Below, piece by piece: positions 9,722 through 17,468 of a stretch of 64,000 nt of DNA (the first letter of the stretch is position 1; each line of letters begins with the position of its first letter). Source of the DNA: Sinorhizobium fredii (GTDB lineage Bacteria; Pseudomonadota; Alphaproteobacteria; Rhizobiales; Rhizobiaceae). The position numbers and the translations under genes are program-made. Location of the stretch: contig NZ_CP024310.1 of assembly GCF_002944405.1 (NCBI RefSeq), positions 558,001 to 622,000 of the forward strand, written 5' to 3'. A model generated the notes under the pieces. The model was not told where the DNA came from. It saw only the letters and a program-made list of their open reading frames with translations, and ran no database searches.

Positions 9722-10804
9722 ATGAGGCGAGTTTTGCTCTCCGCGGTCTCGGCCGCGGCGTTATCAGTTGGCGTCACGTCTGCATTCGCGCAATCGGGCA
9801 GCGTGGAAAAGGCCGTCGGCGGCTACAATTTCGATGACGCCGCCAAGGAAGCACCGGAAACTAAGAACTTCCATTCCGCGGACGGTCGTCTGACCTTTGC
9901 GATCGTCACGCACACGGCCGGCAACGGCTTTTTCGATCCGGTCTATGTCGGTGCAAAGGTGGCCGGCAACATGATCGGCGCCGATATCCTGCTGCTCGGC
10001 TCCGAATCGCCGGTGGACGACCCGGCCCGCGAAATCGAGATTCTTAATCAGATCGTCCGTGATCCGAAAATCGACGGCATTATTATGACGACGCCGCAGG
10101 TCGGCGCCTATAACGACATCGTCAAGGCGGCCGAGGCGGCCGGCATTCCGGTCGCCACCACCAATTCGTTCGATGGAACGCTCCTCAACCGCAGCGGCAT
10201 CAGCCACACCGGCCAGGATGCCTCGGCGGCGGCGATCGGCGGCGAGGCGCTTGCCAAATGCGTGCTCGACAGCGGCAAGACCAGCGGCTCGATCCTGCTG
10301 CCGTCATCGACCGCCATGGGCAATATCGAGGTGAACAACCGCGTCACCGCCGCCTTCAACGCGATCGTCAAGACGCTGAAGGACGCCGGCAAGCTCGAGG
10401 CCTTCAAGGTCGATGCCGGGCCGGAGAATGTCGGCATCGACACGAACCCGAACGATCCGGTCAATGCACTGGTGACGCTCTTCGAATCCCGCGGCGACGT
10501 CGTCGGCGCCTTCACAGCCAACAACGTCTTCACGCCGCCGCTCGTCAAGGCGGTGGAGCAGATGGGCTGGACGAGCAAGTTTTGCGCCTTCGGCTTCGAC
10601 CTCGGCCCGGCACAGCAGGAAGGCATCGCCGCCGGCAACCTGACCGGCTCGCTCGGCCAGCAGCCCTTCCTCCAGGGCTTCTGGCCGGTCATGCAGCTCT
10701 ATCTGCAGATCGACCGCGGCATCTCGGCCGCCAATCTCGACACGCGCGCCCAGCTCGTGACGAAGGAGAATGTCGCCAAGGTCGGCAAGCGATTCGAGAA
10801 CTGA
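9722..10804 (+). CDS. Sugar ABC transporter substrate-binding protein (ribose/fructose class)
   Basis: Periplasmic type I (RbsB-like) binding protein of 360 residues. A Sec signal MRRVLLSAVSAAALSVGVTS ends near AFAQ. The mature part has LTFAIVTHTAGNGFFDPVYVGAK, VDDPAREIEILNQIV, and DGIIMTTPQV, the lobe-one pattern of this family, and a second lobe with GAFTANNVFTPPLVKAVEQMG. GGGAGGAAAG precedes the ATG at 9722. It heads an operon with a fused permease and a single ATPase that resembles the fructose FrcBCA type; the ligand is not determined. Confidence 0.9.
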   Translation: MRRVLLSAVSAAALSVGVTSAFAQSGSVEKAVGGYNFDDAAKEAPETKNFHSADGRLTFAIVTHTAGNGFFDPVYVGAKVAGNMIGADILLLGSESPVDDPAREIEILNQIVRDPKIDGIIMTTPQVGAYNDIVKAAEAAGIPVATTNSFDGTLLNRSGISHTGQDASAAAIGGEALAKCVLDSGKTSGSILLPSSTAMGNIEVNNRVTAAFNAIVKTLKDAGKLEAFKVDAGPENVGIDTNPNDPVNALVTLFESRGDVVGAFTANNVFTPPLVKAVEQMGWTSKFCAFGFDLGPAQQEGIAAGNLTGSLGQQPFLQGFWPVMQLYLQIDRGISAANLDTRAQLVTKENVAKVGKRFEN

Positions 10805-10850
10805 GCGCGAAGTCCGGCGCGATGAAGAGCGGATGATGGCGGCGCTGCAC

Positions 10851-10886
10851 CCCCCTCTCACCTGCCGGCCATCTCCCCCACAAGGG
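10851..10886. repeat. RIME-like half element inside the ABC operon
   Basis: CCCCCTCTCACCTGCCGGCC followed by ATCTCCCCCACAAGGGG matches one RIME arm. A clear matching second arm is not seen; a CTCCCCCCTTGGGG remnant lies near 10977. It sits in the 243-base gap between binding-protein and permease genes, so it is transcribed within the operon. Confidence 0.55.
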
Positions 10887-11047
10887 GTGAGAACGCCTGA
10901 GGCACGCCCGGTGCCGCCATCAGAGGGCCGTCCATGCCGCACCGTGCCGTTTGTGCGGCTGACTCGCCGCGAGTCGATCTCCCCCCTTGGGGACCCTCGG
11001 TTGCGGCGGCCTGACCCGCATGCGAGGAGCACGCGGAAGAAGCCGCC

Positions 11048-13303
11048 ATGATACCGACCGCAACGACATCGCTCGGCCGCGCACCCTTCCAACTCGCGGG
11101 TAGCTGGGAGGGTGGGCTGCTGATCTTCATCGCACTGCTCTATCTTGCCGGAGCGGCCGTCAACCCCGCATTTTTCGGTTCGACCGAGGGCCTCCATGCG
11201 CTTCTTCGCGACACCTCCCGCGTCGGGATCATCGCCGTCGGGATGACCTTCGTCATCGTCAACAAGGATCTCGACCTCTCCGTCGGCTCGATCTACGGGC
11301 TGATCGCCGTCGTCTTCGCGAGGCTCTTCGCGTCGAGCTTTCTCGATCTCGGCATCGTCGCGGCCATCGTCCTCTGCCTGCTCCTTGGCGCCGCGATCGG
11401 CCTTCTCAACGGCGTGCTCGTCACACTCCTCAAAGTCCCGGCCTTCATCGCCACGCTGACGATGCTGTTCATCGGCCGCGGCTTCGTGCTGGCGCTGACG
11501 CATGGCCAGGCGATTTACTATTCGGGCAAGGCGAGGGAATATCCGACTTTCTTTCATCTGGGCGAGACGAATGGTTTTGGCTTCAACAACCAGATCGCCA
11601 TCTTCGCCATCGCCGCAACGGTGGGGGCGATCGTGCTTGGCAAAACGCGGTGGGGATACGAGACCTTCGCCACCGGCGGCAACGAACAGGCTGCCGTCTA
11701 TGCCGGTATCCCGGCGAATTGGGTGCGGATTCGCGCCTATCTGATCTCGTCGCTCTCGGCGACCGTCGCCGCTCTGTTGGCGGCCGCGCAGGACAAGGGC
11801 GTCACGCCGCTCTATGGCGTCAGCTGGGAACTGACCGTGATCGCCTCGGTGATCATCGGCGGCGCCTCGATCCTCGGCGGCCGCGGCCGGGTCGTCGGCT
11901 CCTGCCTCGGCGCGGCCCTCGTCGTGCTCATCGACAAGGTGCTACGCGAAGGCTGGCCGATCACCCGTACCGTTGTCATCGACGGCGAAAGCATTGCGGT
12001 CAGCGCCCGCTATACGCTGCCAGCGGGCGCGGTGCTGGTCTTTCTCGGCCTGCTACTCGTCGCCGCCGTGCTCATCGAACCCTATCTCATTCGCCGCCAG
12101 GTGCTTGCCCGCTTCTGGGCCTGGCTGCGCCGACGGCCGCCGCCCGCGGCCATGGAGATTGGCGGCGTCGCGCTCGAAGGCGTACAGACCAAGGGAGCGA
12201 TGGCGGCGGACATGGCGCTGTCGGCGATCGGGTTCGGCAAGTTCCTGGCGCGTCGCGATGCGCTCGCCATCATACTTGCAGCTGTCTTGTGGCTGACGGG
12301 GCTGGCGCTCCGGCCCGACTATTGGTGGAATCTCTCCAACACATTCGCCATCCTGCTCAATTATACGGAGCTGGCGCTGATCACCATCGGGCTCACCTAT
12401 GTGATCGCCGCCGGGGACATCGACCTCTCGGTCGGCGCGGTCCTCGCCCTTGCCGGCAGTACGGCCGCCTATTTCCTGAAGGTGCTCGGCGCCGATCCAA
12501 TGACGGCGATCGCCATGGGGCTCGTCGCCGGCATGGCCGCCGGGCTCGTCAACGCCACCTTGACCGTCGGTCTCAAATTGCCCTCCTTCATCGCCACGCT
12601 TGGCATGTTCTACATCGCCCGTGGTCTCGCCGCCTGGTTCGTCGCTGGGCAGCAATTGACCGGCTGGACGGAGGCCTACAATCTGATCGGCCGCAAGGTT
12701 AGCGACGTGCTCCTCTACTTCGGCGTCTCGCTGCAACCGGGCATCATCCGGACCGTCGCGGAGGTCGTCAGCGTCCAGACCGTCTGGATGTTCCTCGTCT
12801 CCATCGTCGCCGGCATCGTGCTCGCCTATACACCGTTTGGCCTGAAGGTCTGCGCGACCGGCGGCAATCAGCGGGCCGCCGCCTACGCCGGCATCAACAC
12901 CAACCGCATACGCTTCCTCTCGTTGATGCTGGCTGCGCTCTGCGCGACCATGGCCGGGCTGATCAACGTCGCCTATTTCCGCAGCTTCAATCCGGTCGCC
13001 GGGCAGTTCCGCGAGCTCGACGCCATCGCTTCGGTGATCATCGGCGGCGGGTCGATCTTCGGCGGCCACGGGACGATGATCGGCGCGCTCGCCGGGGCGG
13101 CCGTCATCACGCTGATTCGGGCGCTGCTGCAGCTGAACGTCCAGGGCTTTACGATGCCGCAGCACTGGATCAACGTCTTCATCGGCGTCATCCTGATCGT
13201 CGCGGTGCTGATCGACATATGGGTGCGTCAGGCCAACATTCTCGGAACGCTGCGGGCGCGCTTCGCGAGGCGAGCGCCAACAGGAGCGGGCAGTCATGGT
13301 TGA
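11048..13303 (+). CDS. Fused double sugar ABC permease (two BPD_transp_2 domains in one chain)
   Basis: A 751-residue inner-membrane protein, twice the normal RbsC/FrcC size. Each half is a complete permease. First-half landmarks are NKDLDLSVGS, FATGGNEQAAVYAGI and SVIIGGASILGG; the second half repeats them as AAGDIDLSVGAV, CATGGNQRAAAYAGI and SVIIGGGSIFGG. The halves join around residues 345-390 through a basic linker (RRQVLARFWAWLRRRPPP). The ATPase follows with an eight-base overlap and has only one nucleotide-binding domain. Usual members of this class have single permeases and double ATPases, so the layout here is inverted. No frameshift is needed to read through both halves. Confidence 0.93.
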   Translation: MIPTATTSLGRAPFQLAGSWEGGLLIFIALLYLAGAAVNPAFFGSTEGLHALLRDTSRVGIIAVGMTFVIVNKDLDLSVGSIYGLIAVVFARLFASSFLDLGIVAAIVLCLLLGAAIGLLNGVLVTLLKVPAFIATLTMLFIGRGFVLALTHGQAIYYSGKAREYPTFFHLGETNGFGFNNQIAIFAIAATVGAIVLGKTRWGYETFATGGNEQAAVYAGIPANWVRIRAYLISSLSATVAALLAAAQDKGVTPLYGVSWELTVIASVIIGGASILGGRGRVVGSCLGAALVVLIDKVLREGWPITRTVVIDGESIAVSARYTLPAGAVLVFLGLLLVAAVLIEPYLIRRQVLARFWAWLRRRPPPAAMEIGGVALEGVQTKGAMAADMALSAIGFGKFLARRDALAIILAAVLWLTGLALRPDYWWNLSNTFAILLNYTELALITIGLTYVIAAGDIDLSVGAVLALAGSTAAYFLKVLGADPMTAIAMGLVAGMAAGLVNATLTVGLKLPSFIATLGMFYIARGLAAWFVAGQQLTGWTEAYNLIGRKVSDVLLYFGVSLQPGIIRTVAEVVSVQTVWMFLVSIVAGIVLAYTPFGLKVCATGGNQRAAAYAGINTNRIRFLSLMLAALCATMAGLINVAYFRSFNPVAGQFRELDAIASVIIGGGSIFGGHGTMIGALAGAAVITLIRALLQLNVQGFTMPQHWINVFIGVILIVAVLIDIWVRQANILGTLRARFARRAPTGAGSHG

Positions 13304-14084
13304 TACGCAATCGCCCCGGCCGATCGTCGAGATGCGCGGCATCGAAAAGGCCTTCGGGGCCGTACAGGCGCTTCGCAAGGTCGATCTCGTCCTCTATCCC
13401 GGAGAAATTCTCGGCCTCGTCGGCGACAACTCGGCCGGCAAGTCGACGTTGATGAAAATCCTCACCGGGGCCTATCAGCGCGATGCCGGCGAAATCCTCG
13501 TTGCCGGTCAGCCGGTGCAGTTCAGGAGCCCGCACGAGAGCCGCGACGCCGGCATCGAGATGATCTACCAGGACTTCGCGCTCTGCGGAAATATGGATGT
13601 CGGCCAGAACATCTTTCTCGGCCGGTGGCCGCTGAAAGGTCCCTTCGTCGACCGGCGGGCGATGTATGCGGAAGCCGATCGCGTTCTGAAGCGGCTCAAG
13701 GTCGACGTCAACTCGGTCTACCAGAAGGTCGAAAGCCTCTCGGGCGGTCGTCAGCAATCCGTGGCGATCGCCCGCGCCATCTCCTTCGAGCCGCGGGTAG
13801 TGATCCTCGACGAACCGACCGCCAATCTGTCGGTGATGGCGACTGAGCGGCTGCTCGAAACCATGCTCGAACTGAAGAGGCAAGGCGTTGCCCAGATCAT
13901 CATCTCGCACCGGCTCATCGACATCTTCGCCGTCGGCGATCGCGTCATGGTGCTGAAGCGCGGCGAATATGTCGGCGACCGCTTTATCAGGAACACTGAC
14001 GAGCACGAGGTGCTGGAGATCATCGTGTCCGGCACCCAGGACACGGCGCTGACGGCAGACCAGGCAAGAGACCGCCGGTCATAG
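13296..14084 (+). CDS. Sugar ABC transporter ATP-binding protein, single domain (FrcA-like)
   Basis: A 262-residue ATPase powering the fused permease. Walker A is GDNSAGKST, Q-loop IYQDFAL, signature LSGGRQQSVAIARA, Walker B VVILDEPTANL, H-loop IIISHRL. It overlaps the permease stop by eight bases (ATGGTTGA arrangement), so translation is probably coupled. Length fits the fructose/FrcA type with one nucleotide-binding domain. No regulator or sugar kinase lies next to it in this window, so the substrate is open. Confidence 0.93.
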   Translation: MVDTQSPRPIVEMRGIEKAFGAVQALRKVDLVLYPGEILGLVGDNSAGKSTLMKILTGAYQRDAGEILVAGQPVQFRSPHESRDAGIEMIYQDFALCGNMDVGQNIFLGRWPLKGPFVDRRAMYAEADRVLKRLKVDVNSVYQKVESLSGGRQQSVAIARAISFEPRVVILDEPTANLSVMATERLLETMLELKRQGVAQIIISHRLIDIFAVGDRVMVLKRGEYVGDRFIRNTDEHEVLEIIVSGTQDTALTADQARDRRS

Positions 14085-14114
14085 CATGGACCACAACGGA
14101 AACCGCTCCAGGCT

Positions 14115-15509
14115 TCAGATCAATTGTGCGGTCACGCAGTGGATCGAGTTGTTGCCGTAGCCCAGGCGGTTCCACTCGGCGTGCTCAGGCTGGGTCCGGC
14201 CCGCCATGTCGGTGGCGCGCGCCCGCACGATGAGCGGCCCCGTCTCGTCGAGGCGGGTGATCAGTTCCCACCATTGCCACGCGGAGCGCCGCCGTTCGCC
14301 GACGAGCCGCGCCTCGCGCCACGGCCCACCGTCCAGGCTGACGTCGACCCTCGCTATGCTGCCGGCGCCCGACCATGCGACACCGCGGATCGCCGTCTCG
14401 CCACGCGGCAGGCTCTCGCCTTGAGCGGGCGTTGCGATCAGCGCCCTCACATTCATCAGCGTCACCGGCGCGCGCTCGTCGTGGCCGTTGCGTATCCACT
14501 CGTACCAGTACTTTTCCACCTGATAGTGTGCCTCGCAGGGCTTGTCGGTGACGATGATCTCGGTCAGCCATTTCACGGACGCCACAGCGTACCAGCCGGG
14601 CACGACCAGCCGCAACGGGTAGCCGTGCGGCGGCGGCAGCGGCTCGCCGTTCATCTCGTAGGCGAGCAGCGCGCCCGCTTCGCGGATCTGGTCGACGGTA
14701 AGGCCCCGCTCGAAACTGATCGGCGCATCGTGACCCTCGACGAGCCCGCCGTCGGCGCCGCGGAAGGTGAGTTGCGTTGCGCCGGGTTGCAGCCCGGCCC
14801 GTTCGACCACCTCGACCAGGGGCACGCCGGTCCATTCGGCGGTGCTGACGGCGCCCATGCCCCAGGCCTCGCCGGGCACCGCCGGATCGAACAGGCTGCG
14901 GCCGTTACCGGCACATTCGAGGGTGACCACAAGGCTCTCGGCATGAAGATTGCGAAGGTCCCGCATGCTCAGGCTCAGGGGTTTTTCGACCAACCCGCCG
15001 ACCGAGAGGCGGTAGCGCTCGCCATCGAGGTGCGGGATATCGAAATGGTTGCGCAGGTAGAACCGACCGTTGGGCATGACGGCCCCGCCGGCGAGGTCCG
15101 GCACCGACGTCTCGCCGTTCAACGGGTAGGCCCGGTGGACGAGAAGTCCCGCCTCGATGGCTTCCTGGCAAGCGTCGGCCGGAGCGAGCAGCGCCGCCGA
15201 AATGTCTGCCGGGGGCGCATCGCAGCCGCCACTCGCGACTACCTCCGCGCAGGTCGACGCGGCCATCACTTCCACCTCGCCGACTTGCCGGAACGGCGTT
15301 AAGAACGCCTGGAGGGCGGCCTCATCCGCCGCTTCGGCGATGAAGAACAGCGTGTGTGCACCGCGAACGACGGCCTCGCCCTTGATAACGACCCCGTGGC
15401 GCGCGGCGCTTGGCCTGCTCAGATGGTTCAGCAACATCCCGCCCATGGCCGGATCGCGCGCGGGGCAGGCTTCGGGCGAGTGCTGATGTCGCACAATGAA
15501 CAGAGGCAT
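14115..15509 (-). CDS. Sulfite oxidase-type molybdopterin oxidoreductase with an extra N-terminal domain
   Basis: A 464-residue cytoplasmic-looking protein. From about residue 130 it has the sulfite-oxidase Moco fold: FYLRNHFDIPHL, the cofactor cysteine in ECAGNGRSLFDP, WGMGAVSTAEWTGVPL, and the C-terminal dimerisation domain with RGVAWSGAGSIARVDVSLDGG. No Sec or Tat signal and no haem domain are present. Residues 1-95 form a separate alpha/beta unit (MPLFIVRHQHSPEACPARD...) that looks like a small DUF3303-type ferredoxin-like domain, unusual for this family. Start at 15509 has a G-rich site upstream; the frame extends to 15632 without a better start. Electron acceptor and substrate are unknown; sulfite is only one possibility. 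Confidence 0.85.
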   Translation of the reverse strand: MPLFIVRHQHSPEACPARDPAMGGMLLNHLSRPSAARHGVVIKGEAVVRGAHTLFFIAEAADEAALQAFLTPFRQVGEVEVMAASTCAEVVASGGCDAPPADISAALLAPADACQEAIEAGLLVHRAYPLNGETSVPDLAGGAVMPNGRFYLRNHFDIPHLDGERYRLSVGGLVEKPLSLSMRDLRNLHAESLVVTLECAGNGRSLFDPAVPGEAWGMGAVSTAEWTGVPLVEVVERAGLQPGATQLTFRGADGGLVEGHDAPISFERGLTVDQIREAGALLAYEMNGEPLPPPHGYPLRLVVPGWYAVASVKWLTEIIVTDKPCEAHYQVEKYWYEWIRNGHDERAPVTLMNVRALIATPAQGESLPRGETAIRGVAWSGAGSIARVDVSLDGGPWREARLVGERRRSAWQWWELITRLDETGPLIVRARATDMAGRTQPEHAEWNRLGYGNNSIHCVTAQLI

Positions 15510-15846
15510 CGGGACCCCCACGCCTTTCGGCAAGGACGAGCATTCGCGGCAATATATCATGCGGCATCTTCGCTTTCGCCGGGTATCGCTGAAAAGCTCC
15601 TTTTGGAGGAAGCCTGTCCGCAGCCGGGGCACGCAGTTCCACGCCGGTCACGGGCTATATCGATAATTCCATTCAGTCGCGCACCGGATGTCGAGCTGTT
15701 GAACGCCTACTCTCGGACGGTGGCCGATGCGGCCGACCTCATCGGCCCGGCGGGCAGGGATCCGTCTTCGCGATCTCTCCCGACGGGCCGAGTCGTCTGC
15801 TGTCTTGACTGGACGCAGGACGGACCTATCCGCAAGTCATCCTGGA
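15510..15846. other. Region without intact gene between two minus-strand genes
   Basis: These 337 bases lie between the OmpA-like gene's stop and the molybdoenzyme start. They hold a probable protease remnant near 15687-15755 and presumably the molybdoenzyme promoter. No intact coding frame with a ribosome site was found. Confidence 0.55.
15687..15755 (+). pseudogene. Possible remnant of an S1C trypsin-like protease N-terminus
   Basis: The plus-strand frame reads VELLNAYSRTVADAADLIGP, which resembles the start of rhizobial S1C (DegP-like) serine proteases, where LLDAYSxAV...GPAVVxI is typical. After this the frame turns into unrelated residues and no catalytic triad follows. This is a short match judged by eye and could be coincidence. 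Confidence 0.33.
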
Positions 15847-16401
15847 TCAGAGGGAGTCGCGCTCGGTGCGCAAGTTGGAGACGACGCGCCGGTTCTGCAC
15901 CTTGCAGGAGCGGTCCGTGCAGTCACGGACCTCGCGCTCGTTGCCGTAACCCTTGGCCCACATGCGGTTGGCATCTACGCCCTTCGAGACGAGATAGGCC
16001 ATCGCCGCGTCGGCGCGTCTCTGCGACAGCGTTGCCATATTTGCCCCGGACCCGGAATCGTCTGCAAATCCCTGCAGCTTGACCAGCCAACGCGGATTGC
16101 TGTTGAGCCAGATCGCCTGCTTGTCCAACGTTGCCATGGCGACGGAGTCGAGCGTGGCCGAGTCCTCCGTGAAGTAGGTCCGTCGGCCGACATTCAGGAT
16201 GAAGTCCTCTTCGCTGCCGGTCACGACATTCTCGAAGCCGGGCGCCGGATCATTGGTCTGTCCGATCATCGGTGACGCAGTCGGCTCTTCCAACGCCGCG
16301 ATTTCAGTCGTGTTGCAGGCGGCGAGCGTCAGCAGCATGGCCACGCCAACAAGCAGCCTCGTATATCCGGTCAAAGCAGACATCAAGGTGATATTCCTCA
16401 T
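15847..16401 (-). CDS. OmpA-family lipoprotein
   Basis: A 184-residue outer-membrane-anchored protein. The N-terminus has a signal peptide with lipobox LAAC near residue 29. Residues about 65-180 form an OmpA peptidoglycan-binding domain: FTEDSATLDSVAMATLD, LQGFADDSGS with the binding aspartate, LSQRRADAAMAYLVSKGVD, and NRRVVSNL with the paired arginine. The ATG at 16401 overlaps the L,D-transpeptidase stop as ATGA, pointing to coupled translation; an alternative start six codons in is less well supported. The pairing suggests a joint role in tying outer membrane to cell wall. Confidence 0.9.
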   Translation of the reverse strand: MRNITLMSALTGYTRLLVGVAMLLTLAACNTTEIAALEEPTASPMIGQTNDPAPGFENVVTGSEEDFILNVGRRTYFTEDSATLDSVAMATLDKQAIWLNSNPRWLVKLQGFADDSGSGANMATLSQRRADAAMAYLVSKGVDANRMWAKGYGNEREVRDCTDRSCKVQNRRVVSNLRTERDSL

Positions 16402-17075
16402 TCGACCGGGCTTGCTTGGCTGACCTGAGCGGCGGCACTTTCAGCCTGGTCGGCAATATGCGGCAGGACTTGCACCGCGGTGCCGATGGGGCAACGCTGA
16501 TAAAGATCGATTGCGTCTTCGTTGAACATGCGGATGCAGCCGCTGGAGGCATCCTTGCCGATGCTGCCCGGCTCCAGCGTACCGTGCAAACGATAGCCGG
16601 TATCGACCCCATCGCGAAGCAGGTACATGGCGCGCGGGCCGAGCGGGTTCTTTGGCGAACCTCCCTCGACCGATTCAGGCAGTTCGGGGTGGCGCTCACG
16701 CATTTCCGGCGGCGGCGTCCAGCGTGGCCAGTGCGATTTCCGGTCGATCGTGGCGCGACCATACCATTCGAAGCCCTCTCGGCCGACACCGACGCCATAG
16801 CGAATGGCAGTCTTGTTCTCCATGATCAGGTAGAGAAAATGGTGCCTTGTATCGACAACGACGGTGCCAATCGGCTCGCTGCTGAAATATCTGACAACCT
16901 GGCGGCGCCACTTCTTGTCGATCTTGGCAAAGTTGGTGCTTCGGAATGTCACACCATCGTCGACGGCGGTGCCGGAAAAATAGGAAGTCGCCGCTGCCAA
17001 TGTGGGTTTCTGCACCGCCACGGTGCCAAATGACGCTAAACCGCCAAGCACAATATCCCTGCGCGTCCACCCCAT
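16398..17075 (-). CDS. L,D-transpeptidase (YkuD domain)
   Basis: A 225-residue periplasmic enzyme that makes L,D-crosslinks in peptidoglycan or attaches proteins to it. The N-terminus MGWTRRDIVLGGLASFGTVA carries a twin-arginine-like signal. The YkuD domain spans about residues 65-205: GTVVVDTRHHFLYL, GVGREGFEW, LGPRAMYL, and the catalytic cluster YRLHGT...SSGCIRM with active-site cysteine. A G-rich ribosome site precedes 17075; the frame to 17213 has an implausible leader. It is immediately upstream of, and overlaps, an OmpA-like lipoprotein gene. Confidence 0.93.
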   Translation of the reverse strand: MGWTRRDIVLGGLASFGTVAVQKPTLAAATSYFSGTAVDDGVTFRSTNFAKIDKKWRRQVVRYFSSEPIGTVVVDTRHHFLYLIMENKTAIRYGVGVGREGFEWYGRATIDRKSHWPRWTPPPEMRERHPELPESVEGGSPKNPLGPRAMYLLRDGVDTGYRLHGTLEPGSIGKDASSGCIRMFNEDAIDLYQRCPIGTAVQVLPHIADQAESAAAQVSQASPVE

Positions 17076-17468
17076 CGGCAATATCCCCCGTAAAGCCAAG
17101 TAGCGAAGTGGCAGTAAATCAGATTTTTCACCTGCCACAACATAAACCTTCGCCGGATTTCCAAGTAGAACGGCGTTTTGGTCTCTCGTGGGTTCCGATG
17201 CGCTCCCGCCCAACCCTCGCGCGCCTCCATGTTCGCGAACCTATGGCGCGGATTGCCTCATTTGCGCCGCGCCGAGCGCCTCTTGCCGTGTCGGGCGAGT
17301 GCGATCTTCACGACGACTCGGCGAGAGATGAAGGTCGACGACTACACTTCGCAACCATGTATCAGGTTCACTCTGTTACCATATATAGGCTGGACGGAGA
17401 GTGCGGTATCATCCGTTCCCTCTGTCTGTCAGGGAGAAGGTGCAGCAGCCGATGAGGGGCGTATCGAC
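17076..17468. other. Intergenic stretch without recognised gene
   Basis: 393 bases upstream of the L,D-transpeptidase and downstream of the dehydrogenase gene, both on the minus strand. Probably holds the transpeptidase promoter. I see no conserved coding frame, repeat or clear terminator in it. Confidence 0.5.
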
